Shown here: positions 22,329 through 34,556 of the stretch, piece after piece
Numbering within the stretch: position 1 is the first letter of the stretch
Layout: the number at the start of each line of letters is the position of its first letter
Source: Seiridium cupressi
Lineage: Eukaryota > Ascomycota > Sordariomycetes > Amphisphaeriales > Sporocadaceae
Reading direction: 5' to 3'
Length of the DNA: 64,000 nucleotides
NCBI GenBank assembly: GCA_036674765.1
Contig: JARVKI010000018.1
Coordinates: 186,001 to 250,000, forward strand
Notes under the pieces: generated by a model
What the model was told of the DNA's origin: nothing
Databases searched by the model: none
What the model saw: the letters and a program-made list of their open reading frames with translations, nothing else
Program-made: the position numbers and the translations under genes

Positions 22329-22853
22329 TAGAGCTTGAGATGGAATGGCCACAAGCTCCCATAACCGTGTAATTTGTACGGAACCATGTATTGTATATCA
22401 TATATGCCTATTACGACAAGCGTCTAGGAGTTTCGGTAGGTTAACTATTAGACGAATACGGCCGCGATAACGTGGATTTGCTCCTATCTATCTCAATAAT
22501 GCATGGTTTCGTGTAACCAATCCACACCAACGGAATCATCGCCTTTTGGAACAAGCGATCACGTTTGGAAAATACATATAAATGATATGTACAACTATAT
22601 TTATGTATTAATATGTAGATATGTAACGAGTAGCCATTCATGTTTGTCCGTTGATTTTATGGGGTATCCAAGAGTGAACGCCAGGAGGTGTATGTAGTTG
22701 TGCTGTGGTTCGTGTCCCCGAAAATCCAAACGCCATGCGAAAGTGAGAGTATTATGACAATATGCACACCAAAGAAAGTAGTAAGATCCCCATCGGAACA
22801 CCGGAAAAGTTGGCAAAAATAGTCGTAAAAAGTTCGTAGCACATGGGTTTTTC
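22329..22853. other. Intergenic, convergent 3' ends
   Basis: 3' flanks of the Jac1-like gene (+) and the F-box gene (-). AT-rich with TATATAT-type stretches near 22575-22620; nothing else supported. Confidence 0.5.
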
Positions 22854-25800
22854 TCAAGATAGACGGATCTCGGTCCATCTGGCCCGCTCGGTATGCCACC
22901 ATTTCTCCTGGCTCTTTTTGTCGTAGTTGATGTAGCCGTAGTTATTCCATCGGCCGGTGCATCCCTCCTTCTCCTGGACGTCCTCGCGCTTTTCGTCCAG
23001 AATATCAGCGAATTGGACCAATCCGCCATTCTCATCCGCAGCACCAGCATCCGGGAGTAAGTGATAATGGATCTGCGAGCCCAGCTCGCCCATGAAGCCA
23101 GCCATTCCCCAGTTCTCAGAGATAGTTCCGTCTTCGTCAATAACGTTCACCGTAAAGCGCGGTGTCTTACGTGCCTCTTCAAGTCGCTTTTGCGCCGCAA
23201 GTCGAGCCTGATGCAGGTCACTTGCCTTCTTAGGTTCGAATAGACCGAAGGGAGGCGGCGCATTGAGTGACTTGGCTGGTGATTTCCCGGGAGTCGTAGG
23301 CGTCCTCGGTGTATTCGGACGCACATCAATGGTCGCGACTAGACCCCTGCCTCGATACTTGTCGCTCGGCTTCTCGATCCTCTCTACCGGCTTGCAAAGG
23401 TTCTGAAAGAGTCCCTCGGGATCGTTTGGTGCTCGAAGAATACGAAGTTGGGGGAACCCGCCTGCAGCGATGCTTTTTGCCAGGATCGAATCTGCAAGGT
23501 TTGCGTACGTCTCGAGCCCGGTGATATCCCAGTGGAGTTTCAGCAAAGACTTAGACACCATGTACGGAAAAAGCCATATCACTTCATCCTCCGGCGCGAC
23601 AGGAATGCTGAACTGAATGAAAGTGAACGACTCCAGGGACGAGAGGCCCTGTAATACCCGAGCCAGTGCAGCCAGTGAGTCGATGTCCATATGCTGTAGC
23701 CGAAATGACTTGAGGGATTGACTGGCTGGTCGGCTTGCAAATGTAGCCAAGCCCGAACTTGTGATGCCCGGCATGTTCGTCAATGAGAGCGTCTTCAGCT
23801 CGGGTAATGAGAGCAGGTCAGTATCGTCGAATGATGTTTGCGACAAGTGGGATAGATGGAGGGTCTGTAGAGACGGCATAGTTGACAAAGCAGTCGACAC
23901 TAAAGAGACAGGCGTCAGAGCCGCGCCTGGGAAGCAATGGATCGACAGTGTCGTCAGGTGCGACCAACGCATGTTGAGTTCGAGGAAAGCGGCGCTTTGC
24001 TGTGGAGACAGATCTTCTGGATCAGTGTCGGCCATGGGTCGGCGGTGGTGTTGTTGTGAGGACGAAGGCTCAACAACCCATGTCATCTCCTTGAGTTTCT
24101 CCCTCGTCGACAATGCATGAAATAGTCGGTTGAAATTGTGATCGTAAAACTGGTGCGGGCCATGGAATTGTTCGAAGTTTGGGCAGGCCATGATAACGGA
24201 TGCTACCAAGTTGAGATACTGGTCCAAGGCCATTCCCTGTGGCTGCACCGGAACTTTGAGAGTGCGCACAATAGCCGCGATGGAAGGGTTCGACCTTAAA
24301 GAGCGTCGCAGCAGGATCATTCTTGAACCATGATTGATCTTGTATCGCTTCCTGACTGTTTGCGAGTCGCTCCCGACAATCTGAATATCCGCGTACCTGC
24401 ATTGGTTAGCTTCGGGCCCAGCTGCAGGTTGCATGATGCATGAACCAGGGCCTCAACTTACAGGGCATCGCGGGCAACCTTGAGCAACCTTTTAGACCCA
24501 AGAGCAACTGAGCATAGGTCTCGCATCATGCATGTCGCACAACTGAAACTGCTTTCGGCCATATGCAACATTCTCAAATTGCCCATGATGAGGTCTAGAA
24601 CCTCGTCTGGTATGGCGGCGAATAGTTCCCCAGGCCGTGCCGCCTTCCTCCGGTATTGCTTGATCGGGGCCGGTCGCTGCCATCCGTACTCTGGCCTCCT
24701 TGGGTGCGATTCCCATGAGCCGAGACTTGTTCGAGTGCTGGCAGGGCTTCGCATGCTGGCTTCGAAGCTGTCTCTGGTCATAATAGAGCTGCCATTGGAA
24801 CTGCTGCTGGACGGTCGGCTCATTTGATTATACATTATCGGTCGGTTGTCGAATTGTGCGTACGAGCCCGGAGGCATCGAGGGCATCCTCCTCGGTTGCG
24901 GCACTGGCCCATGGCCTCCCATGGCAGCGCTGTTTGGTCTTGCTTTTCTGGCCGCAGTGTTTCCTCCGGCATAGGAATCGCGGCCAAAGCCACCACTGCG
25001 CGGCATGTTTACCGGGGCCGGTCCCATAACAGATCCCATGATATGACTACCGTGAGTTGAGATGGTCGAGTTGGAAATCAGAACACTCTCGTCATGGCTC
25101 GACCTGTCGACAACAATGGAGGCAGACTGAGATCTCTGATGTTTTGTGATTCTAGAAAAAATAGAATCAGCGTCCAGTCCAGGCTGTCCAGGTACTCCCC
25201 GGTCCAAGGGACGAGGGACAGACGATCGACGCTGGCGTGGGGCAACGAGATTAAAGACGACGAATGACTGCAACCTTCCTCCGCAGCACCGCAGGCATTT
25301 CGGAAACTTTAGGCGCCGGTTCCAACGGCCCTTTATTGAAATTCCTTACTAGACGCTTCTTCTGCAAATGGCGCCAGACTTGGCTCTTCATCGCATAGAC
25401 TGACTCGAAATCAGTCGTTAACCTCCACACTTATGAGGCGCTTGAACGGGTAGTTGCGCACTGCTGGGTCCGTAGCAAACAAGCGTCTAGCGCCACGATC
25501 AACCGTGGAAATTGCAGCCCCTTTCCCCCCGTTGGCCGCCATGTCCACTAGACATGGAGAATGGAAGCTTAACTTCAAATGGACTGGTGGAGAGAGTTGC
25601 AGTGCGTATATGACGACATTTTGACACAGGAGGATACTGTGAGACATGAAAATAGAGTTGCGAAAGTTCATGGCTGAGACTGGTGTAAGGACCACGAGCT
25701 TCTGGAACTCGACTTGGAAAACGCCACACCCGGCAAACCCGCCGAAGTGAAGCTGACATCAGGAACCCAATAGAAGGGTCTCCCGGGCTTTGTCGACGAG

Positions 25801-26036
25801 CCGCCGTAGTGCAGGGCTCCTGGGGGGTTGACAACTAGTCGATCTAAATCGTACGCTGAAGTCACTTACTCGGGTCCAGAGTTAGCACACCTGTCTTCGA
25901 CAAAATTGTGTTGATTGATGAGCTCCGAGTCTTGGGCTGACTGGTGCCGCCGTGGGAAATGTTCCGACTTTTTAGCTGGCTGTTTTGAGAGCTTACGAGG
26001 CTTTCTCGAGGTCGAACTTGAAGTGAGCCAGGCCAT
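22854..26036 (-). CDS. F-box-like protein with leucine-rich-repeat-like region (5' exon structure partly unresolved)
   Basis: The two main exons are secure: up to 24462 and 24396-22854, joined in phase at GTAAGT. They encode a Ser/Pro-rich region, an F-box-like block (IPDEVLDLIMGNLRML, then CATCMMRDLCSVALGSKRLL, about 25 residues later), LRR-like repeats (LKTLSLTNMPGITSSGL, LKSFRLQHMDIDSLAAL) and a charged C-terminus. F-box proteins are substrate adaptors of SCF ubiquitin ligases. The first in-frame ATG of this block is at 25039, but coding signal continues upstream: 26036-25870 (MAWLTSSSTSRKPRKL, GA/GTAAGT donor), 25819-25767 (ESPALRRLVDKARETLLL) and 25712 onward (VEFQKLVVLTPVSAM ... DPAVRNYPFKRLISVE), with exactly matching phases and introns of 50 and 54 nt. 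The link from there to about 25267 needs either a 12-nt exon or crosses an in-frame TGA at 25413-25411. I therefore place the start at 26036, less surely than the end. Confidence 0.7.
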
Positions 26037-26065
26037 TTTTTTTTGGAGGGGGGGGGGGTGGGGGG
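26036..26065 (-). repeat. Homopolymer tract next to the proposed F-box start codon
   Basis: On the plus strand nine T (26036-26044) are followed by GGA, eleven G, a T and six G. Read on the minus strand this is a C-rich tract then an A run ending in the ATG at 26036. Prone to length variation and sequencing error. Confidence 0.8.
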
Positions 26066-28343
26066 CGACAGTAAGTTCGGGGTGTAAGCCTTCGTATGGC
26101 TGTAAGCGCCAGGTGTGATTCAACTTGCTAACGGTGGTGAATGTACGGCCTGGAGAATAGCTTGTGCGGCTAGCGTGTCCATGAAAGTAGAGATGGACAG
26201 TTGAAGGGTAAATATGTAGGATTGCAAAAAAGCTCGTCCAGGTAGGTTGTGTATTGCACACTGAGTTTGACTCTGCTGTGGTGAAGCACCTGGGGTAATG
26301 TTAATGCGGGCCAGGGAGGTCTTATAACATAGCAATAGGGCGGCGGCTGCTCTTCAAACAATGTTTGGCTCTAGTGCTAGGTGCCAGGTGCCTGGTGCCT
26401 GGATGTCACACGAGGCGGCGGTACTACGAGATCTAATACTGGAAGTGCTTGCAGTGATGAAAGCTGCTGAATCAACGGCCGCTAGGTTCAGGCCGCCACC
26501 ATTCATGTCAGCTTCTGAACTTGGCGCGCCTCACTGGGCCGGCGAGCCGCTCGCTGATGCATGGCTCAGACCTGGGCTACTCCGCAAAAGATCCATGGTG
26601 GCATGTTTGACGAATCCCAGCTTTGGTTTGTCGCAGGAGTCGATGGCCGGAGGCTGAGCACTGGCTGTAGCAGGCTGTTCTGCATTGTGAGCTGTCCACG
26701 TCCAATGGGTGCGCCAGGATACGCCAAGGAATTGGACCGCCCGCTTGTTCAAGGTTTCGCGGGGTCCCTAGGTGGACTACGGTCCTCTAGCCTGATGAAC
26801 GCGTAGAATAAAGATGATCAATATCTCCGGGAGGCCGTTGGATGGGGAAGTTTGGGGCTGCTGTCCTAGGTGTAGGACAGCTAGGGTTAGTAATTCGAGG
26901 ATCGAAATATGGCGCGGTCTGGGGAATGTTCGCGACGTGCGACTTACTACATTGTACTCCGATGCTTATAGCACTAAGCCGCCCAGTTTTCATGTGTACA
27001 TGAACCCGGCAAAGTGCTTGAGTGTGTGACATTCAGCGACGTAAACGAAATAGACCTACATCCCGGCCTCCTGCATTGCCCCCTGCATTGATCCTGCAAA
27101 GTATGTCCGCTCTACTTGCCCACGTGGTATTGGTGGAGGCATGTTTTTCTCTAGAACGCAGCTAAGAGAAAAAGTCAACGGTACAATGTAGCAGGCAACT
27201 CCTGAAACTGCGGGGTGACTGTTTCGGCGATGCCCCCTGACCACATGCGGGAACAGTGCATCGCCAAGAGATCTTAGCTGAAAGTCAATCGATTATAAGC
27301 CGGGGTCTATATTACCGGCCCTCTAGATATACTTTTCATCCTCCAAAGTAGCAGACTAATCACATGATTTCATCTCGCTCAGATGCTCGATACTCCGGCA
27401 CTCAAACCTCCCACAATAGACTGCCTATATCCCCGTGCTTGATATCAGTCAGGGTCCTCTATTGTTTATCTGTCGATTTACGACATATCAGATCAGATCA
27501 CTGCACGCCACTGTTGGTTCTCATTCAAAGTGGTGATTCCTCCAGATGTCCGAATCTGATCATACCGCATTATCCACAGCATTGCATGGTCAATATATAC
27601 CAGCCACTTCATCGTTTTTCTATCAGAGCTTGGGTTCTATATGGATAAATACCTGTTTCCTGGAAGCTTCAGGCTGGGTAGCCTAAGTTTGTTTACGGTC
27701 GTCATGGTATTTACCAGTCACTGTGATTCCATGACTTTGGAGATGACATATAATCCAAACTCTGTGCAAGCGATTGAAGCTTTCTTCTGGTTCGTAATGC
27801 CCAGTTGTGATTATGTGCTTGTTTTCTAGGTAACCAGAAGCTCTCTGCCAAATCAAGCAAATCTTCTGGCAATCAGCGTATATGTATATTATCGTTAAGT
27901 TCCCAACTTCTGCCATGTGTCGCTTGACCGCTGCCTATGGACCAACGCGAGTGATACTCTGATTTCCGAAGTGTCTGCTCTTCTCCTGGGAGAATCGCGA
28001 TTCACGCACATTTGAAAGCATATCCTAAACAAGTCGACTAGTACGAGCCGCAAGTTGTCTCCTTAATTTACATGCGCCGGTCTTGACCTGATAAGTCGCA
28101 GCCTCCAGAGACGTAAAGCAGATGTTGTTCTTCTCAATTCTCGCTCAATAAAGTTGCCAAAGCTGTATGCTGGTGCTTGGAGACGGTGTACACGATTTGA
28201 TTTCAAATCTGGTTGGAATCTCCGTCGTGATAAAACCCTGATTCACCACCCGCGACGGATTTATGTCGGGCTTGCAAACGCCATCAGTCTTCATTTGACA
28301 GCTTTTCAATCCCCGCTTGGTAATCACTCATTGATGTACAGCC
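26066..28343. other. Intergenic, 2.3 kb
   Basis: Upstream of the F-box gene (-) and of the small disordered gene (+). Short open frames on both strands show no recognisable protein. A small GGTGCC-type direct repeat lies at about 26374-26402. No gene supported. Confidence 0.45.
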
Positions 28344-29308
28344 ATGCATTCACATCAGGCGGTTGCATCCATCAGTTGCCAGAAGCAACATTCTGGCTCG
28401 AACTTTACATCTGCTCACCGTCGTCAAGCCCATAACCCGACGTATCCTCGATCTTACGACATCCCACGCCATCCCATTACCACCACCGGTCGTGTCATCA
28501 GAGACCCCGAGGTCCATCTTCGCAAACAATCCGTTGACCAAGGAGGCAAGACCCTAGCTCCGCGCAGATTCTCGACAGGACATATTCTGCCGCAGGAGCC
28601 GCGACTCACTCCCAGAGTTCACTACACAGCTGGAACGCAGTTTACTCCCACGGGGAAGAAAGACGACGACAACATGCAGAACCTCCAACACCCGTACGAG
28701 CAAGGTCGCCAAAGTGGTGGCTATGGCTGGAACGTCGCTCAAACTGGCGTCGAAGAGAGCAGTGATTTAGACAGAATGCGCTACGCTACATATATGCGAG
28801 GTAAGTCGATTTTCACTACTTTAAGTTTTCTGTTTTGGCGATGGATATAGCTACTTCCAACACTATCTTGTACTTCAAGTAGTATGTGCTCCTTAACTTC
28901 CATAACCCCTTCCAGTGTCCCTTGGATGAATTCAACACTTCGGGAGACTCTTCATTGAGCGGTTGTCTCCACAGCGCATATTTATTGATTTGTGCCTCTT
29001 GAACAACTTCATACATCCAACCACACGAACGCACCAATACCCTGTTTGAAATGCTTGTCGATGGACTGTCATTGACCACCTCCCCTTCCACAGAGGTTGA
29101 TAGGATTCGAGGAGGTGTAACTCCCCGCTACATTTCGCCTTCATCCGGCTCTTCTGGCAGAACGTCACCAAGGGTCCAGGAAAACACAACCAATCCGATG
29201 GAACCCAGGAAGCGACAAACAGAAAGGATTGCGATAAGTCGTAAGAGCTACGAAGCTGGGCGAAGCTTTGAAGACGATGACGTTTTCTTCCCTGGCGACC
29301 TGCAGTGA
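28344..29308 (+). CDS. Hypothetical, probably disordered protein (two exons)
   Basis: Proposed exons 28344-28800 and 29094-29308 give 223 aa. Exon 1 ends in a strong GTAAGT donor in phase 1; the acceptor CTTCCACAG at 29093 follows a pyrimidine-rich stretch and restores the frame. The intron would be 293 nt, longer than the local norm, so an extra exon inside it is possible. The protein is rich in Pro, Arg, Ser, Gln and Thr, with segments such as TTTGRVIRDPEVHLRKQS and QHPYEQGRQSGGYGWNV, and ends with an acidic FEDDDVFFPGDLQ. No signal peptide, membrane segment or known domain seen. Function unknown. Confidence 0.5.
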
Positions 29309-29598
29309 TCGTGGAGAGAATGGGGAAGAGGCTTGGCGCCTATTTACCTTTCCATACCATGAAGGAGGCTCATCACAACGCTAGTTTGGGTGTCACATTG
29401 CATGTTCTCCCCATGTACAGTATCAGTTTTCCAGGAAATGAATAGACGGGCCAATGGGCTGGATTTTGGCCGTGGTCTGCTTGGATGATAGTTATGGTGA
29501 ATAATATAATCGCACAGTTCAGGGGTATATTATGTCATTTTGTGAGCCATCCAGCTATTCATGTATATCTACCTGCAGGTTGTGACTCCCAGGCTGAC

Positions 29599-31200
29599 TT
29601 AGTAACTGGCTGTCTCATATTTGCTCAGCGCCCTTATTCTGTTACCAAACTTGAAAAGAACCCACGGTACCGGAAGCAGTGCTAGCGAGATGAACCCCAG
29701 TAAGCTTGTTGCCCAGCCTGTTCCAAGAGCTGTGTACATCTGGATGCTGAAGAATGGGAATGCAGCAGCGAAAGTATATCGTGCCAGACTGTTTGCACTT
29801 GAAGCGCTTGCCACGTTGCTAGCATGGTAGGCATCACCCATGTACTGTATAGAACTGATGAACAAGCAGATGTTTCCTGTACCAAAGACCACGATGGCGG
29901 TGATCGGCGACGCGGGACTGATGTTAGATTTTGCGGTCCAGCCAAACCAGAAAAGGCTTATCGGCAGCATCACACTGCCTATCATGGCAGGATAGAGGCG
30001 ATTCTCAGGCGGGATTTGGTGAGGTGGGAAGTGCCGTGCTTTCGGTCGATAGATAAGACCATCACAAAGACCTATTAACACAGCACCAAGGAGGCATCCA
30101 AAGCCAATAGCTAAGAAGACAAGTCCGGACTGCACAAGTGTGAAGTGATAGGTGTTGCCGAAGATGGAGAAGAAGGTGCTGAAGAACATGAAGAGTGTGC
30201 CGAATATGCATGAGACATATAGACATATGAACGCAACGATGGGCTCGGTGAACAGCATATGAATTGGTCGAAACAAGTCAACTGTAAGGAATCGCCGTAT
30301 TGTCTTTGAAAGAGGCGGCCGCTCAGGGATATCAAGTCCCAGCTCTTTCATTCTTCGTCGTTTGAGCACGGGATGGTAGGACTCGCCTGAGAAAAGCATC
30401 CAAATCGCGCACCAGACGGAGAAGAACACTAGCGTGTATTGTGTCCAGCGCCAGTCTTTTCTGTCAACTAGGAAGACACCTATGACTGGGCTGAAGCAAA
30501 AGGTGTCAGATATTGGTCGGTGAATCCACTGTACAGGTTATTCACTTACCCAAGACCAGGACCAAGAAACGGGCTTAGCACAAAGAGTGCACCGGGTTGC
30601 CCTCGTTCGATTGGCAAATACGTCTCTTGCAAGACCCCGGAGCCAATACTGAGACTGGGCCCGTAGAAGAAACCAGACAAGAATCTCATCACACATAATC
30701 CAGCGAAGCTGTGTGTTAGACCAGACCCAAGAGCAAAAAGGCCACCAAGCGATACCGCCAAAGTAAAGACCGCTTGTCTGCCTGCAACTTCCGAGAGTGG
30801 CCCTCCTAAGACTGGTCCTAGACCCAGGGCAAAGACGTATAGTGACAGAGGCAAAAATGCCAGAGTGCTGGATATGTCAAATTCCTCCATTAATTGCTGA
30901 TGAGAAGGACTGATGATCGATGTGCCAACGGAGCTAGTTATATCAGCATCTTGAAAACGGTGTCAAGGATAGAGGGACGTACCACGTGAACGCGATGGAC
31001 ATAATAGTAATGAGCTGCACGTTCTTTTTCGTCTTGGACCAGTTGTACGGGTTGTGTTGGTCGTCTTTCCAATCCCATGCTGACGCGACCTCTGCCATGT
31101 TCTCTTTGTTCTCGGAACTGTGAGTGACTCGGACTGCTTCTGATGGGCTATCTGACAAAGCTCGTTTGTCCGGCACGCCAGAGGTGTCAGTGTCATCCAT
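29599..31200 (-). CDS. MFS transporter, DHA1 (drug:H+ antiporter / polyamine) type
   Basis: Three exons: 31200-30983, 30933-30550 and 30490-29599; phases agree, 497 aa. N-terminal soluble part with WDWKDDQHNPYNWSKTKKN, the fungal DHA1 signature preceding helix 1. Splicing creates AFTCSVGTSIISPSHQQL. Motif-A-like GPLSEVAGRQAVF and the DWRWTQY motif after helix 5/6 are present, and the central loop has RRMKELGLDIPERPPLS. Twelve hydrophobic segments can be traced. Family members export drugs, polyamines or secondary metabolites at the plasma membrane; no biosynthetic gene lies next to it, so the substrate stays open. Confidence 0.87.
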
Positions 31201-32543
31201 CGTGATTCGTGTTCAGGAAGACTTGTGCGTGGACGATCAGGGAAACAGAAGAAAGTTGCATGTCAAGTGGAGAAGAGGGCGGGTTGCTTTTTTTGGGCAG
31301 GAACTTGGTAGCGGCTGCACTTGCTGATTGGTACCAGTAGTCTACGCCGAGGTGCCACATATCATGTATGTGTAGAGTTTGAGGCTGTACACGACCAGAT
31401 TTTCCTACTAATACGCATAATAGGTTGTGCAGTCAACATTGATAAGTGTATCTTTAGCGGTGGCATCTTCCCCCGACTTCATGATCACAACAAAAATTGC
31501 CCCGATTACCAATTGGCCCCTATTGTCATCATGGTCAAACTCGGAGGTGTTGGTGGGTTTCGGGGTGTGGTGGGTCTTGCAATCCCGGGCCTGCGGCATG
31601 ATTAGTGAACAGCCGAAGACTGCTGGCCGACAAAGTTTATTGATTATGATGATGACATTTGAACTGTCAACCTTTCTGCTCCCGAGGTATGGAGGATACG
31701 CTATTTTTTTAGTTGTCGAGTTATTGATTATGATGCTGGAATAATATGGCTCTACTAGATGACTGAGTGTCACATGGATCCTTCTAGGTCACAAGGCTGA
31801 TCTCGATTACTTTGCGTCACAAGATATTTCAGGTGTAGCATGGGTGTATCTGCGAGCTGTAATCGTTCGCCAGTCATAAATGACACCATTCAGCCGGCGG
31901 CTTGGTTGACCCTTGAGACCAGACCTGCTGGGATGAGACATCGCTCAAAAGAGCCATGATAAGCTGGCTCATGTCTCCCCTCCGTAGAATCCGCCCCGCC
32001 TGCCAAAGTAATTGATTGTACCCAACGACCAAGATGAGTTGTTCTCTTCTTTTGACGAAAGGTACCACAAAGAGAGAATATGTACCATCATTGCCTAATG
32101 ACACTCCAACGCCCCTTTTTCAGAATCGTCACGGAGTCCGCATAGCAGTTTATTTATCTCTCAACTAATTGATCCCTTGACACCCTTGCTCTAATGTATG
32201 AAGTGAAGTTGCTTACATAATCCTTTACTGAAAATTGTTGACGCAGAGCACTGCACTCCGTATGCCTACATTATTGCTAAGGTATATTACTGTATATGGC
32301 ACTAGTTAGATCAGATTGCAAGCCCCTGGCTCATGTTTGGCACATTGGTAACATGGCCTGTGAAGTGGGGAAAGTACTACGTACAGGCAGCGTACACGTA
32401 ATTATTCTGCGATGCGACGCGACGCGACGTCACCTTACCTTGATCGGCTTAATTTTTGAAGCTTGAGCTCCCGCACCGAGGCTCCGCAACAGCTCCGAGC
32501 CTCCAGAGAAGAAGATATCGCTGACACCAAATGATGCCTGGTC
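31201..32543. other. Divergent promoter region, 1.3 kb
   Basis: Lies between the start codons of the MFS gene (-) and BCS1 (+). A GCGAC-type tandem repeat occurs at about 32411-32430 close to the BCS1 start. No gene supported. Confidence 0.5.
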
Positions 32544-33899
32544 ATGTCTGAAGCCTCTACATCTCAATCGCTCCTCAACATCAATGCATTGCTTGACAAC
32601 CCAGTCTTTGCCGGAGGCTTTGGCCTCGCATCGCTCGGTGCGGTGCTGGCAATGGCTCGCAAGGGGACAATCGCAGGCGTTGGCATGATCCGAAGACGAC
32701 TTATTGTCAATGTCGAAATCAGCAAGAAGGATGCCGCCTATCCTTGGATCCTCGCATGGCTTTCTCAGCCCCGCGAATACACCTCGTTCCTCGAGAAGCG
32801 ACTGACACGAATCAACAAGCTCGCGGTTGCGACAGCCACCACGACCACCCCGAATGGCCCGACTCGTGCTAGTTTCTTCCTGCAGCCCGGTTACGGGAAA
32901 CATATCGTCAAATACAAGCACGCCTACATTGCTGTCAACAGGGAGAAGCAGTCGACCTCGAATCTCAACACGGGAGAGCCTCACGAAACCGTCGAGCTCA
33001 CGACTCTATATGCGCATCGCCACATCTTCGAGGACATCTTCACCGAGGCTCGCGAGATTGCGCAGCAAGCCAACGAAGGCAAGACAATCGTCTATTCTGT
33101 CCGGAATTTTGATTGGGTACCTCTCGGCGTGCCCAAGAGGAAACGACCGCTATCTAGCGTAGTCCTGGATGAGGGCATCAAAGAGGGCATAGTTGGCGAC
33201 GTTAAGGATTTCCTCCAGCGACAACAGTGGTACATCAATCGGGGGATTCCTTATCGAAGAGGATATTTACTGCATGGTCCTCCAGGAAGCGGCAAGAGTT
33301 CCTTTATCCAAGCCTTGGCCGGGGAACTAGATTACAGCGTGGCTATGGTCAACCTGAGCGAATTGGGCGTGACAGACGACAAGCTTGCCTTTCTGCTGAC
33401 AAAGCTGCCCGAAAGAACAATATTACTCCTGGAAGACGTCGATTCGGCATTCGTAAATCGAACCAAGAGGGCATCGGATGGCTACAATGGCCCGACTGTT
33501 ACCTTTTCTGGCTTGTTAAACGCTCTGGATGGTCTTTCCGCTAGCGAGGAGCGCATCGCTTTCCTGACTACGAACCATATCGAGCTCCTGGACCCGGCAT
33601 TGATACGGCCCGGACGAGTTGATATGTTGATCCGGATTGGAGAAGCCACCAAGCTTCAAGCAGCACATATGTGGGACAACTTCTACGGCGACGTTGACCA
33701 AGACCGTTCCGGGAGAGAGCGTTTCTTGGCCAGACTTGACGAGCTCGGCTTCTTTGCTGATGGCATAGACGGAGCTGTACCGTTGCGGACGTCCACGGCT
33801 GCCATTCAAGGGCTGTTCTTATTTCATAAAGACAACATGGAAGGTGCTATCAGCATGGCTGATGCACTAATTCCTCAGAAATTCGAAGCAGAATCATAA
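32544..33899 (+). CDS. BCS1: Mitochondrial AAA ATPase BCS1 (complex III assembly)
   Basis: Intron-less, 451 aa. A single N-terminal hydrophobic segment (GGFGLASLGAVLAMA, about 24-38) precedes a basic stretch RRRLIVNVEI, the internal targeting layout of Bcs1. The BCS1-specific domain (about 60-210) includes WILAWLSQ and the FDWVPLGVPKRKRPLSSVVL segment. The AAA domain has Walker A GPPGSGKSS (about 245-253), Walker B ILLLEDVDSAF (about 293-303) and the second region of homology with the arginine finger in NHIELLDPALIRPGRVD. In the inner membrane Bcs1 translocates folded Rieske protein so it can join the bc1 complex. Very firm; paralogues exist in fungi, so this may not be the only Bcs1-type gene. 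Confidence 0.92.
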   Translation: MSEASTSQSLLNINALLDNPVFAGGFGLASLGAVLAMARKGTIAGVGMIRRRLIVNVEISKKDAAYPWILAWLSQPREYTSFLEKRLTRINKLAVATATTTTPNGPTRASFFLQPGYGKHIVKYKHAYIAVNREKQSTSNLNTGEPHETVELTTLYAHRHIFEDIFTEAREIAQQANEGKTIVYSVRNFDWVPLGVPKRKRPLSSVVLDEGIKEGIVGDVKDFLQRQQWYINRGIPYRRGYLLHGPPGSGKSSFIQALAGELDYSVAMVNLSELGVTDDKLAFLLTKLPERTILLLEDVDSAFVNRTKRASDGYNGPTVTFSGLLNALDGLSASEERIAFLTTNHIELLDPALIRPGRVDMLIRIGEATKLQAAHMWDNFYGDVDQDRSGRERFLARLDELGFFADGIDGAVPLRTSTAAIQGLFLFHKDNMEGAISMADALIPQKFEAES

Positions 33900-34556
33900 A
33901 CCTGCTCTGTTTTAAAGTCGATCCGGACCGAGATTGCGATGCACAGAACTTCGAGCTGACTACCTAGACATACGCCGCACAGCTGAGACTGCGGCGCACT
34001 TGTATGAGCGTCATCGTCATGGTCTGCTTGTTAACGGCTAGATTATTTTAGCGGTAGCTATTCTGCCCTCGTCCAAGACAACCTCGATACCAATCATGAT
34101 TTCATGCCCAGGCTAGCGGGAAAGCTACCCTTTGCGACTGACCAAAATGGTAGTCCTGTAGGAAGGCAAGCATCAACCTCCACAAATGTACCATATCTTG
34201 AGATACACCATCTTCGATACGTCTGGGACGCCAATATGTAGAGGACATTATATAATCATCATTAGAATAGGCAGATGGATCATGAGTGAATTCAGGTGCT
34301 TGATGTTTCGGCCAACCTGGAAAAAACTGCTCAGCACTTGTTTAATAATGCGACCAGAAGGTTACCAGGCTGGAAATATTCTCGTTCCAGAACTCCGTTT
34401 AGGAGAAATCTTTTCATCGCTTGGGATTTAACATGAAATCTTTGATCAAAGGTTTATCAGCCCATGACACTTTGAAAGTTATTCACCTATCCGTCACTGG
34501 CTTATTGTTGCGTCAAGCTCATTACTAGTACTGGACACCTGGGCAACCCAGTGAGA
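33900..34556. other. Intergenic, 0.66 kb
   Basis: Spacer between two plus-strand genes; several short AT-rich pieces, no recognisable feature. Confidence 0.5.
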
